Origin: Guadua angustifolia | Taxonomy: Eukaryota; Streptophyta; Magnoliopsida; Poales; Poaceae | Length of the DNA stretch: 64,000 nt | Assembly: GCA_036346375.1 (NCBI GenBank) | Contig: CM070520.1 | Coordinates: forward strand, 13,837,791 to 13,901,790 | Direction: 5' to 3' | Shown here: positions 23,333-34,534 of the stretch, in pieces | Numbering within the stretch: position 1 is the stretch's first letter | Layout of the letters: each line of letters begins with the position of its first letter | Notes under the pieces: generated by a model | Told to the model about the DNA's origin: nothing | Databases searched by the model: none | What the model saw: the letters and a program-made list of their open reading frames with translations, nothing else | Position numbers and translations under genes: made by a program

Positions 23333-24110
23333 GCCCAATAAGCTAGGTTTAAGCCAGTGTGATGAATGCTGTGTTGCTGGAAATTAGCAGCTTCCAATGA
23401 AACGAGGGTATACTCGTAAAACTAAGCATATTTGCTCCCTGGCAAACTGCTCCGTATTTCAGTTTTCTTAGTACACATGTATACATATGTGGCTACGAGC
23501 ATAGTCTAGTCAACGTGAGCAATGAACTCTTAATATCGCAATTTGGTGGTGTATGCAAACTGTGGATTTAGGCCTGGAAACATTTCCTGTACTTAATCTT
23601 GCTAAAATATTTCCTGTACTTAACTATCAACTAAATTTTTTTAATGAGAACAGTAGGACATGATCTCACTGCATATATTTACATATTAATTATAAGAAAG
23701 TACAGAAAACATAATACATATGTATAAAGCCACTAGTCTAATGTAGATTACCATGATTTAAGATTGGACTGATAAGCGATCTAACAGTAAAAATTGAGCT
23801 TATCGTCGGAGGCACCACACTGCACTTCTGTATACTCGAAGTTTATAGGTGAATGATATTATCTTATTTTTAAAGCTGGTTCTCACGAAGAGTGCTTCTA
23901 TGCGCGCATCTTTCTGAAAATAAACGAATGCATTAGTAGTCACCATTTATACATACTTTAATATTTATACAAATTTTAAATAGTGATATATAGAAGCATC
24001 TTTATAGAAGCGTTGCCGGATACAAATGGCTCGTGTGCTAAAGTGCTGATTATGAGAAATGACTATCCTCTATCTCATCTTTAACTTTCCTTCATATCAC
24101 CCTCCTTCCT
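23333..24110. other. Intergenic, nothing recognised
   Basis: AT-rich sequence after the retroposon's right target duplication. No long frame, no repeat pair noticed. Confidence 0.4.
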
Positions 24111-24780
24111 AAGTGGACTCACGAAAAAACAAGCCACGATGGAACATTGGAAGTACCCTTAGGGCCTCGAAAATTATCTCAACTTATCCTCACAGCTCAC
24201 TTCGATTAGCTCATGGGTGTAACAAATTTGAGGTTACCCTCACCAATTTTATGGTGGGGACAGATCCTTGTGTTGCTACATGGCATCCCTTCCTTCACTT
24301 TCTTTTATCTTCCCTTTTTCCACCCATTCCTTCTCGTCTAGCACAAAAAATTTCAATTTAAAACTTTTAGATAAATCAAAACTTTTGGTTTAAAAACTTT
24401 CAAGTAAAAAACTTTCGTTTGCAAAACGTTTCATTCAAAATAATTTCCATTCGACCGAAAACTTTCAATTCAATTGAAAACTTACGGTTTGAAAGCTTTC
24501 GCTTCAAAAAAAAATTTAGTTCAAAAACTTTCCATTAAAAAATCGTTCAAATGACTTTCTATTCAAAAACTTTCAAAAATGCTTAAACATTATTTCCTGT
24601 TAAAAAATTAGGAGAAATTTGAAAAGAACTTTTTTAGTTTGAGGAAAAGGAAAAGGGGGAGGAAAATGGGGTTGAAGGGAATGCCACAAAAGTGTCACGA
24701 CTAAAGAGCGTTTGAGGGAGAAGAGAAGTGGGAGGAGAAAATAGTGCTACCATATGTCATAACGAGAGGACGTACCCATC
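24111..24780 (-). repeat. Degenerate T/A-rich tandem repeat element, copy 2 (inverted relative to copy 1)
   Basis: The core 24,340-24,640 is built of diverged CAAAAACTTTC / TTCAATTC units. The right flank (24,600-24,775), read on the minus strand, matches the left flank of copy 1 at 11,900-12,110, including a TGGCATTCCCTTC / TGGCATCCCATC block and the AAACTAAAAAA stretch. Together the copies define a family about 0.7-1 kb long with a repeat core of variable length. Confidence 0.55.
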
Positions 24781-25102
24781 AAAGATTTAAGGAGGATGCT
24801 CTCAAATGTTAAACCCTTAGCTCATTGACCAAAGGCAATTCAAAAAATAATATCGGAACCACCATAGACGGTCTTGCTTGTCCCACTTTAATGTTTCCTG
24901 CAAATCAGTTATTTTTTCCCATCATTGTCAGATGCATTGAGATTCGTGCTCCGATGAGGAACCGTGCATCCATTAACATCTTCCTCTGATGAGCAATTGT
25001 GTGTCCATCGAGATTCATGCCTCCGATGAGGAACTACCCTATTTCCATCTCCACATATTAACCTAAATTCGGGCATTACCACTGCCGGAGGAGGCACCAG
25101 TG

Positions 25103-25459
25103 TGGGTATTCGGTATTTTCGGTTCGGTTATTTGGATTAAAAATATTTTAGTTTTTGAAAACTGGTTACCGAAATTTTTGGTTTAAATTTGAAAATTGAA
25201 CCAAATTTTTTGTTCGGTTAATTCGGTTTTTTGATAAACCAAATTTTCTCAGCAAGGTTACAGTCTTACACATCAAAACTGAAACCATATATACCACATA
25301 AGCGGTGGTTGGATGCAACACACATCACAAATCACAGTAAACAACTAAACAAGCATAATGAGATTTGAGAACACGTATTTACAGCTTGGGGGATGGGAGG
25401 ACAGCGAGTCAGCGACAGCTCAGGGGTTAGTGGATGGCGACTACTGGTGATTGAAAGGA
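25103..25459 (+). mobile_element. TTCGGTT-rich hAT-like terminal fragment
   Basis: Begins GTGTGGGTATTCGGTATTTT and continues with many CGGTT / AACCGAA units, as does the element nested at 27,945-29,100. It stops where a different element starts (about 25,460), so only one end survives here. The hAT-like assignment rests on the GTGGGCATTCGG-type terminus and is tentative. Confidence 0.35.
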
Positions 25460-25876
25460 CCGGGGATGTCTGCTAGAGAGGGGTGAATAGGCGTTACAAA
25501 ATTTAAATTTAAACAGTAGTGGAAACTAAATCTTCGGAGTGTCCGAATTAGACTTCGGATTGTCCGAGTGGTTCGGATAGTCCGAGTGATTCAGAGTAAA
25601 ATATACCAAAAAGTAAATCTAGGCTATTTAGAGGATATCACTTGCACCAAATGGAACTATTTAGCCTAGAATACCTGAAACAAGTAGAGATCTGGGAGAA
25701 AACTCAATAGAAAAGTAGATCGGGCAATCTCAAGATTCAAAATACCAATATTTAGCAAGAATAAGAAATAAACATGTAGATGATAATTTTTCACCCGAAG
25801 TTCGGATCCTTGAGGGGATCCTACGTCTCCATTGAGGCGGCTAGGTCACACTTGAGCCGGGGTCTCTTTCAACCCT
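25460..25876. mobile_element. Unclassified repeat element, left part (split by the gypsy insertion)
   Basis: Starts near GAAAGGACCGGGGATGTCTG and GAGGGGTGAATAGGCG, followed by repeated TTCGGATAGTCCGAGTG-type blocks. Its right part continues at 39,130 after the gypsy element; the junction is defined by the ACCCT duplication. No coding sequence seen. The family is common in grass intergenic DNA in my recollection, but I cannot assign its class. Confidence 0.35.
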
Positions 25877-26958
25877 TGACGAATACTCATACCAGAGGTA
25901 CCCCACAACAAAGTATACATCTATTTCAAGATCGTATCTTTCTCAGTCGTCCGGGTTCGAAGCCCGGACCAGTGGCGACACGGAGCGCCGAAGAGGGTAC
26001 TGCCGAAGTCCTTGCCCCTTGCAGATGGGATTATCATTGAATATTGGATATGATACCAAATGGGCCGCGTTGGGCCGTGCCCTGATCGAAGGCCAAGGAC
26101 CCCCGCCCTCAGTCATTCCGACATGACTTCGAATCGGGTGCCCCCGCCGGCCCCGACCAGGACCAAGATCCGATGCCTCCGCAGGCTCCAACTCCGACCC
26201 AGCCCCGCGTGAGGCGCCCCCGCAAGCTCCGACCAAGGCCTTGACTAGGGCACCGACGAGCTCCAGCTCTGCAACCTCCGTCACGTCGATGGTCTACGCC
26301 AAGCTGGTCACCCGTCTTACGGACACAACGGCCATGTTGGGGCGGATGGCTCCTTCCCAAGGCGACCCAAAGGCGGCGTCAGGAAAAGCACCCGTCCCCT
26401 CAAGCCGTCAACATCTGACAGACGCACAGAGAGCAGGTGCGCACCTTCCCAACGGGGCGCCGTCCGTTGTATCTACTAACCAGGCATGGGATGAGCAGGA
26501 AACTGTCAATCATCAAAACCGAAGGCTAGGACACCCGGATGTAGCATACCCCTACCTCTTTTTTCAAATACCCGTGTAACCTACCCCCTCTGCCTATATA
26601 AAGGGAGGCAGGGCCCCAAGGAAGGGCATGCCCACAAATGCACGCCCGCTCGCTCGCTTGCATTCACATTTGACACACTCTGAGCCTTCCGATCTGGCTC
26701 AGCAGCCAACCTAGGCAAAATCCTCTCGACCTCCTTCTTTCGGACGAGCGCTGAGGGCCTGTCCTCAGCCTCTGCTTGTAACCTCTGCTCATCCTTTGCA
26801 CCCAGGATAATACAAGCTACCACCACGAACTGGACGTAGGGACATTCGGCCCGAACTAGTATACATCCGGGACTTCTTTGATCTAACCATTCGAGGAGAG
26901 GGGACGCACGACCCCCTAAACTTACAAATTTACTTGCCGGTTATACGAAACACCAACA
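25877..26958 (+). repeat. 5' LTR of the Tat-like element
   Basis: Starts TGACGAATACTC and ends GAAACACCAACA, 1,082 bp. The 3' LTR is 1,031 bp; most differences between them that I can align are short deletions in the 3' copy. TATATAAAG at 26,595-26,603 is the likely core promoter, placing transcription start near 26,625-26,635. Confidence 0.92.
26595..26603 (+). promoter_or_regulatory. TATA box of the 5' LTR
   Basis: TATATAAAG, conserved at the equivalent site in the 3' LTR (38,777-38,785). It would drive the genomic RNA of the element. Confidence 0.6.
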
Positions 26959-26977
26959 GTTGGCGCGCCAGGTAGGG
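26959..26977 (+). other. Primer binding site region of the Tat-like element
   Basis: GTTGGCGCGCCAGGTAGGG follows the 5' LTR directly. This form occurs next to LTRs of RIRE2-type grass elements. The primer tRNA is not determined here. Confidence 0.6.
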
Positions 26978-27026
26978 GCCTTCGCGCGTCACCTCCGTGA
27001 TCTCCGGATTCCCATCTCCCTCCTCG

Positions 27027-27614
27027 ATGGCTTTCTTCACCGACGACGACGCGTCTGCGTCAAGGGGCTGGATTCGGTTCGGCTCCCTCGACTTCATCAC
27101 CACCCCGACGGGAGAGTTCGCATTCATCCCCGCCACTCCCCAGGCTCAGGCGTCCGCCTCGAGCCTGGATTCTGTTGCCAATGCCTTCGGCAACCTTCGG
27201 CTTGGGGACCCTACGCGGACCCCAAAGCTGGAGTCCATTCAGCGCCGCGCTGCCCCTAGCAGCGGCGCGTGTGGGCTTGCACGGGCGGTAGCGTCGCCTC
27301 CCGCCGGCTCGCACCTTGTGGCCATGGTTGGCCACCTGCCGACCTCTATCTACGATTTGCTGGAGAGCTCCTCCAGCCTTGACTCCGGCTCTGACACGGA
27401 GCGCTCCTCCGGTGCATTGTACCCTCGCGAGTGCAACATGGCGAGGGCAGACGGCCTGACCGCCACCTCCGTCAGTTCGGGAACCGCCGCCCAGCGTGCC
27501 GAGGCGCGGGAGGTGGAGATTCAGCGCGAGCGCGCTGAGGGCCTCCAAGCTCGCCGTGTGGAGCTCCAACAGCAACGCGAACAGCTGGAGGCCCAAGAGG
27601 CCAAGTTGATTTAA
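27027..27614 (+). pseudogene. gag N-terminal part, Tat-like element
   Basis: The frame opens at ATG 27,027 (FFTDDDASASRGWIRFGSLD) and ends at a stop at 27,612. The last 40 residues are a charged Arg/Glu/Gln-rich coiled coil (AQRAEAREVEIQRERAEGLQ). The stop is premature: gag-like codons resume downstream with shifts and then the hAT-like insertion interrupts. The role in an intact element would be the matrix-like part of the particle protein. Confidence 0.6.
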
Positions 27615-27944
27615 CTCGAGCCGACTGGAGCAAGGTAAGCCGGCTCCAGACGACTGGCGACGCGCATGCGCATGACAGGTTCAACAACAACTGGCCGAGG
27701 GATCGCACGGTCTTCCATACTTCCAGGCCAAACGGCCAGAATGTCACAGCAAGCGAGCGATGCCGCTTCACTCTAAGATCCTCGAGCCGGAGGACCCGGG
27801 GGCCAAGGCCACCTATCAGAACCTCCGGGATCAGAGCGTCTGCAAGGTAACACATGTGCCTTCCGCCTCCTTTCACTCGGGGGCTTCCTCCACCACCTGC
27901 CAGCAAGCCTTGACTGCCGAGGTCCGTGGGACAGCCGGCCAAAC

Positions 27945-29100
27945 TGGCTGGCATTCGGTTTTTCGGTTTGTTCGTTCGGCTTATTCGGTTTTTAAAAATT
28001 TTGGTTTTTCAAATTAGTAACCGAATCAAACCGAATAATCGAAAAACCGAATCAATAAACCGAATTAATTCTTGCCTCGGTTTTTTCTGCTATTCGCTAA
28101 TCGAAGTTTCAATGAATGTGTGATTCCAGCTCAAGTGAATGTGTGACCGATCCTCCGAACCCCATTATGAAACTAACATCCGAAATTTGCGCCTCCCACT
28201 ACAAGTTGGAATACCTCGATTTCAGATATTGATAGGCTCATTGTTTCTAACCTACACATTGTCAAGATTGTAAAGCAATATCGATAGAGAATTGAGACAT
28301 ACCTAGCATGCAGATAAAGTCGCGTGAATATCAAACATAGAATTTGTGAAGGACGACGCATTCCATCGAATTACGGCCGGGTTTCCAACAATTACCGCAG
28401 CTTAGCCACTGTTCCGGATCCGACACCGATCGGCCGGTGATGATGTGTCCAAAGAAGAGCGAGACGAACCTCAGAATCTAACAGAGTGTTTCCTGTGAAC
28501 ACGGCGGGTGCGCGCCTCGCCGCCTTGACGAGGCGCCACCGCCACCGCACCGAGTGCGGCTTCCCGGATCGAGCTTCCCATCCCGCCTTATAAGCTCAGA
28601 GTCCTCGCCACCTCCCATATCTCGCGGCCACCGGTTCGCTCGCCGCCAACGCCGGAGCGGGCCATCAAGGCTAGATCAACGAGGCGAAGCCGCCAACGCC
28701 GAGCGCAGGCCGGCCGCTAGATCAACGAGGCGCGTGAGCTCATGGAGAGTGCGCCCATGGCGCAGGCAGAGAGATGGGCGTGCAGCGTGTGAACGTGTGA
28801 GGCGTGGTGAACAGGGGAGCGAAATGGGGAATTGGGGGCGGCGGGATGGAGTGATGGACCCGCACCGAGGGAGACCGAGCGTAAATGGGGAATTGGGGCG
28901 GCAAATCGCTATTCGGCCAGGACTATTCGTAGATTCGGCCGCTCGCTTTAAAAGTATGAAAACCGAACCGAATACCGTAAAACCTAACAATGAAGAAATA
29001 AAAACCGAACCAACACCGAATACCGAAAAAATCAATTTTTTGGTTAATCTGAGTCAGTTCTGGTTCGGTTCGCTTTTGGTTAAATTATGCCCACCCCTAA
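27945..29100. mobile_element. hAT-like non-autonomous insertion with GC-rich cargo, inside gag
   Basis: Left end: GGCATTCGGTTTTTCGG with repeated CGGTT units. Right end: repeated AACCGAA units and the inverted terminus TTATGCCCACCCCTAA (29,085-29,100), the complement of a TAGGGGTGGGCAT-type end. Gag-like sequence stops before it and resumes after it. The interior 28,370-28,910 is strongly GC-rich, unlike the AT-rich ends, and looks like captured exon or promoter DNA. ORFs there overlap on both strands and match nothing I know. The 5-9 bp flanks do not show a clean duplication, so superfamily and exact ends are provisional. Confidence 0.45.
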
Positions 29101-29196
29101 GCGCCGCCGAAAGCATTTCCCAAGCCTCGCGACGTCAAGGCACCGCCGAGGCTCGAAAAAAGGCGGGCGGCGAGGCTCGAGCCTCTACACGGACAG

Positions 29197-29962
29197 TTGG
29201 TCGCACCATCGCAGCCTCGAGCCCCGACGGCCTGGGTGGGCGTATGCCGAGATCCGCCACGGACTTCCCGTCGATTCCGAGCCCCCACCAACATAACCAA
29301 GTACACTGGGGCCTCGAACCCCAATGTCTGGTTGGAAGACTTCCAGCTCGCATGTCGGGCGGGGGGAGTCACGATATACCTCGCAGACTCCGCTCGAGCC
29401 TGGCTCGAATACTTGCCCGCGAACACCATTAGGAGCTAGGCCGACTTGAAGAGCCTCTTCGTCGGCAACTTCCAGGGCACCTACAAGCTCCTCGAAACTC
29501 TCGACTTGAAGAGCCGCAAGCAAGCACTGGGAGTCGCCCGGGATTACATCCGCGATTCTCCTGCAGGTAATGAGCTCCCGACATCCGCGACGTCGACATC
29601 GTCGGGGCGTTCATTTACGACACCACTTCGAAGGCTCTGGTGCATAAGCTGGGCTGCGCTAAGCCCAGGACCACTAAAGAGCTTCTCGACATCGCCACCA
29701 ACCACGCCTCCGGCGAGGAGGCCGTGGGGGCCATCTTCGATAAGGGGACGGCCAAGCGGGAGGCCGCCCCCGACATCGGCGAGTTATTCCGACCGCCCGG
29801 CAAGCCGAAAGCGGAAGTGGCGCGAGGGCCACGTGGTTGCGCCCGACCGCCTCGCCAAGCAAAGCAAGCGTGTCGAGACTCGACCACTTCGAAAAGCCGA
29901 TGGATGCCCCGTGTCCGCATCACGAAAATTCCGTCAAGCACAAGTACAGGGATTGTGAAACC
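29197..29962 (+). pseudogene. gag capsid domain and variant zinc knuckle, Tat-like element
   Basis: ITKYTGASNPNVWLEDFQLA, SARAWLEYLPANTI and DLKSLFVGNFQGTYK are the retrotransposon gag (PF03732-type) core. A stop at 29,437 and at least two frame changes follow. The frame from 29,640 continues ELLDIATNHASGEEA. A histidine-rich knuckle CPHHENSVKHKYRDC (29,912-29,956, CX2HX5HX4C) is typical of this lineage instead of CX2CX4HX4C. Confidence 0.8.
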
Positions 29963-30110
29963 CTGAAATGCTTCATCTCCGGAGCCCCCATGCGGGGCAA
30001 AGGGAAGAAGCGCGATTCGGCACCAGATGCCGAGCCAAAGGAGGTGGCCGACGAATTCCCCGATCCCGACGGCTGCCTCATGATCTTTATGCCAACAGCC
30101 ACGCCGACAA

Positions 30111-30610
30111 ATGGTGAATGAGCTCGCCCGTGAAGTTCACACGGCGGCCCTCGTCGTGCCCAAGTACCTTCGGTGGTCGGAGTCCCCGATCACCTTTGAT
30201 CGGACCAACCACCCCGATCACGTCCCGCACCCGGGGAGATATCCCCTGGTCGTGGCCCCCGTCGTGGGGTCGAAGCGCCTCTCCAAGGTGCTCATGGATG
30301 GAGGCAGCAGCCTCAACATTTTGTATGTTGAGACCTTCGACGCCTTGGGAATCCCACGCTCGCGTCTCCGACCGAGCAAGGCACCCTTCCATGGCATCGC
30401 CCTGGACCGCAGCCCATCCGCCAGGCGATCGATCCGCCAGAACCTTCGGAACTAGGCCAACTTCCGTGACCGAGACCCTCACCTTCGAGGTCGGGGTTTC
30501 GCCCTACCACGCTATTATGGGGAGGCCATGCTACGCTAAGTTCATGGCGGTCCCCAACTACACCTACCTCGTCAAGATGCCGGGTCAGCGGAGTCATCAT
30601 CGTGGGTCAG
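30111..30610 (+). pseudogene. Aspartic protease (retropepsin) domain, Tat-like element
   Basis: The active-site motif LMDGGSSLNILY (Asp codon at 30,297) carries DGG rather than DSG/DTG, the usual form in this lineage. Downstream VGVSPYHAIMGRPCYAKFMA (30,495-30,554) is the second half of the fold but in another frame, shifted near 30,440. A functional protein would not be made from this copy. Confidence 0.78.
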
Positions 30611-30845
30611 ATCCTTTCACTCCGCCATAACTGGCGAGCAAAGCAATTGCGAGTTGGCGCTGGTGATCATTGCGTCCACCGAGCTTGAGAACCTCCGAGG
30701 GAGACCTCAGAGTCCGCCTCGACTCCAAAGAAGTCGGGGCCGATCCTTCAAGTCCGCCGAGGACACGAGGAGGTTATGGCCGATCCCAAGATCCGACCAA
30801 GACCGTGCGCGTCGGAGCCACGCTCCCCGCCAAATAGGAAGGCGC

Positions 30846-31509
30846 GCTCGTCGACTTCCTATGCTCCAACCGAGATGTCTTTGCATGGAAGCCCTCCGAC
30901 ATGCTAGGCATCCCGCGGGAAGTCGCCGAGCACTCCTTGAATATCCGGCCCGGCTCGAGGCTGGTCGTTCAACGCTTGCGCCGCTTCGACGAAGAGAAGC
31001 ACAAGATCATCAGTGAGCAACTCGCCAAGCTTTTGGCTACAGGGTTCATAAAAGAGGTCCGCCACCCCGAGTGGCTGGCCAACCCTGTACTTGTAAAAAA
31101 GAAGTCCGGGCAATGGAGAATATGTGTTGATTACACGAGCCTCAACAAGGCATGTCCCAAGAACCCTTTTCCATTGCCCCGCATCGACCAAGTTGTCGAT
31201 TCCACCGCAGGGTGTGAATCCCTATCTTTCCTGGATGCCTATTCAGGCTACCACCAGATAGCGATGAAAGAGTCCGACCAGCTTGCGACCTCATTCATCA
31301 CTCCGTTCGCCTCATTTTGTTACGTAACGATGCCATTCGGTCTTAAAAATACGGGTGCTACATACCAACGATGTATGCAAACGTGTTTTGACGACCAGAT
31401 CGGGCGTAACCTCGAGGCGTACGTAGACGATATTGTCGTCAAGACTAAGAAGGCTAACGATCTCATCGCCGACTTAGAAGAGACTTTTGCAAACCTCCTG
31501 ATTTCGTGA
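30846..31509 (+). pseudogene. Reverse transcriptase domain, Tat-like element
   Basis: The frame includes VFAWKPSDMLGIP, FIKEVRHPEWLANPVLVKKK, WRICVDYTSLNKACPKNPFP, FLDAYSGYHQI, MPFGLKNTGATYQR and the catalytic YVDD (31,420-31,431). This is the best-preserved part of the element, open for more than 650 nt before a stop at 31,507. It is the gypsy-type RT fold. A frame change follows within the thumb and connection region. Confidence 0.92.
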
Positions 31510-31713
31510 TCGCTCAACCCCGAGAAATGTGTTTTGGGGTCCCCTAAGGAAACCGCTTTCTTCATCATCTCCGAAGCGCATCGAGGCCAACCGGAGAAGA
31601 TCTCGCGATCATGAAGATGGGTCCGATCAAGAACTCCGAAGGAGTCCAAAGTCGATGGGATGCCTCGATCCTGAGCCGTTTTCGCCTCTCACCTCGCGAA
31701 GGCCGAATGCCGC

Positions 31714-32517
31714 TTGTACAAGCCGAAGAAGTCCGATCACTTCAGCTGGACGCAGGAAGCCCTCAACCGACTGAAGGCATTCCTGATCACACCCCCGGTG
31801 TTGGTCGCCCCCACGCCAGAAGAGTCGCTCCTCCTTTACATCGCCGCCACGACCCAGGTCGTTAGCATGACACTTGTTGTGGAGCGAGCCGAAGAAGGCC
31901 TCGTACTCAAAGTACAGCGGCCGGTGTACTTCATCAGTGAAGTGCTCTCCGAGTCCAAGGCTCGGTATCCGCAAGTACAGAAGCTGCTCTATGCGGTGCT
32001 CATCGCAAAGAGAAAGTTGGTCTACTACTTCGACTGACATCCAGTCGCTGTAGTGACCTCCATGCCGCTCGGTGAAATCATCCGCAATCGCGACGCTTCT
32101 GGGAGGATCGCCAAATGGGCTCTTGAGCTCAACGGCTACGACATATCGTGACGCCCCCGACGGCGATCGTCGCAGAGTCTTGCCGACTTGCCGCCGAGGG
32201 ACCGAAGCCAGGCGCCACTCAGCTTGAAGACCTTTAGTATCGGATTTATGCATTTCGACGGGTCCTACACCAAGAACGGAGCGGGTGCTGGAGTCGTCCT
32301 TGTTTCCTCGCTGGGAAATAAGCTCCAGTACGCCATCCGGCTGCACTTCGACGTGACCAACAATGTCACCGAGTACGAAGCGCTCCTCAACGGTCTCCGG
32401 ATCGCTGCTGACCTCGGCGCGCGCCGTCTCTATGTACACGGTGACTCCAAGTTGGTCGTCGACCAAGTCATGAAGGCTTTCGAGCCTCGTGACGCCTGCA
32501 TGGCCGCATACTGCTGA
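31714..32517 (+). pseudogene. RNase H and second (archaeal-type) RNase H-like domains, Tat-like element
   Basis: 31,714-32,037 carries the RT-linked RNase H region (FSWTQEALNRLKAFLITPPV, then PVYFISEVLSESKARYP). After a broken stretch, 32,188-32,517 carries FMHFDGSYTKNGAGAG, TEYEALLNGLRIA and LYVHGDSKLVVDQ, with D, E and D in the places expected of a second, RVT_3-like RNase H. A second RNase H is known for the Tat lineage of plant gypsy elements, which supports the lineage call. Confidence 0.85.
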
Positions 32518-32766
32518 GAGGTGCGCAGACTGGAGGAGAAATTCAAGGGTTTCGAACTTCACCATAGCTACCGACGCTACAATGGTGAAGCCGACTACTT
32601 GGCCAACCTGGCCTCCAGCTAGGGAGCAGTCCCGTCGGGAATCTTCGTCTCCGACCTCTTCAAGCCCTCCGTCCGACTGGACTCCCCTTCCAAACTACCG
32701 ACCGACCCTAAGGGTGCGCCCGCCCGATCGCCGAGCATTCGGTCCAGACCCCTTGGTCAAAGCACG

Positions 32767-33700
32767 ATGCAGGGTCAGCCGACTGACCGGAGGAAGCCCT
32801 ACATCGATCGACTGACCGATGGATTGCTCCCAGCTGACCCTACCGAGGCCCGACGCCTCGCTCGGTGGGCAAAATCCTTTGTCCCGGCCGTGGATGACCT
32901 CTACAAGAGGAGTTTCTCCGGTCCTCCGTGGCGCATTCCGCGACCAAGGAAGCAAGAATGCTAGACATCCACGCCGGAATCTGCGGGCACCACGCCGCAC
33001 CACGGTCCCTCGTGGGCAAAGCCTTCTACCAAGGTTTCTATTGGCCGACCATGATGGCCGATGCCAAGCAAATCGTTCGCACCTGCGAAGGGTGCCAATT
33101 CTTCGCTCGACAGATGCACCTCCCCACACAAGCCCTGCAGACGATCCCTATTACTTGGCCGTTCGCCGTTTGGGGACTCGATCTGGTTGGACCCTTCAAG
33201 AAGGCACCCGGGGGCTTGATGCACCTACTCGTTGCAGTGGACAAGTTCACCAAATGGATAGAAGCTAAGTCGGTCGCCACCATCACTTCGATGTAGGCGG
33301 GCAACTTCTTCCGCGACATCATTTATCGGTTTGGAGTCCCGAACTCCATCATCACCCATAACAGGACGCAGTTCATAGGGAAGGAATTCCTCGAGTTCTG
33401 CAATGACTTCAACATCCACGTCGACTGGGCAGCTGTAGCCCATCTGCGGACCAACGACCAGGTCGAGCGTGCGAATGGCATGATTCTCCAAGGGCTCAAA
33501 CCGCGAATCTTCAGTCGACTGAAGAAATTTGCGGGGCGATAGGCGGCCGAACCGCCCTCCGCCTTGTGGAGCCTGCGGACCACGCCAACCCGGTCGACCG
33601 GGTTTACACCATTTTTCTTGGTGTTCGGCACTGAAGCCGTCTTGCCGACCGACCTGGAGTATGGCGCCCCAAGACTACAAGCCTTCAACGAGGCGTGGGG
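32767..33700 (+). pseudogene. Integrase, Tat-like element, catalytic residue lost
   Basis: The HHCC zinc-binding part (DIHAGICGHHAAP, then RTCEGCQFF) and the first catalytic Asp (VWGLDLVGPF) are in the frame from 32,928. A stop follows at 33,294, after which the same frame continues with NFFRDIIYRFGVPNSI. The second catalytic position reads THNRTQF, with His (33,357-33,359) where Asp is expected; the Glu (QVERANG) is present. The C-terminal part (TPFFLVFGTEAVLPTDLEYG) lies in another frame near 33,600-33,665. Confidence 0.85.
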
Positions 33701-34534
33701 ACTCGACGCACAACAAGACGCCATCGACTACCGACGAGGCGCGCGACGCGGCCGCCTTTTGCGATCGGTTGGTACCAGCAGACGCTGCGGCGTTACTATG
33801 ATCGATGTGTCCCTCGATCGGTCCTTCGACGCATGCACCGGTCCCGCACTGTGTTCACCCAACATTGGCAGTATAAGTCATCCCTCCATGGGAAGGGCCC
33901 TTCACCGTCGCGGAGGTCCTTCGGCCCGGCACTTTTCGACTAAAAGACGCCGACGGCAACATTGTACCCAACGCGTGGAATATTGAAAAGTTAAGGCGAT
34001 TTTATCCCTAAAACTTTATCCCTATTCCTATACCTTTAGCAAACCCTCCGAACCCGAAGCACAGTGTACTGATTGCACCCTGATCGTCATGCGTCGCTTG
34101 GGGGTTGCTCACCTACATGATCGCCAGACGGCAGACCGACCGCCATCGCGCTTCTAGCAGCAACTCGCTTGGCCAGTGCTACTACCACGCCCCCTGGCTT
34201 ACGGCTATAAGTAGCATCACGGGCGAAGAAGAGGTGCCCATGCGGGACGGCCCTTGGTCGGTTTAAGGCACGCCTTTGGGCTGACAGCTCTGTTGATATT
34301 TTCGCATTTTCTTCAAAGTGTCAGTGCTCTGGCCCACGCTTGTAAAACCCTGGTGGTTTCAGAGGGCTACGGTCGTCCGACGAAGCGCTCATCACAGAAA
34401 GGAAAACATGCAACATAGGGCAATGCCCCCGGAAGAAACTACAGCGAACAATGTGCGTATATACATCACACACAAAAAAAACAACAACAAAACAAAAGTT
34501 GGGCATGGGCGCCTGGGATGTTCCTAAGCTACGC

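Noticed and set aside
28554..29432. 292-codon plus-strand ORF
   Set aside because: It runs across the end of the hAT-like insertion into gypsy gag, so it is a chance fusion of unrelated segments. A captured exon inside it remains possible and is listed as a finding.
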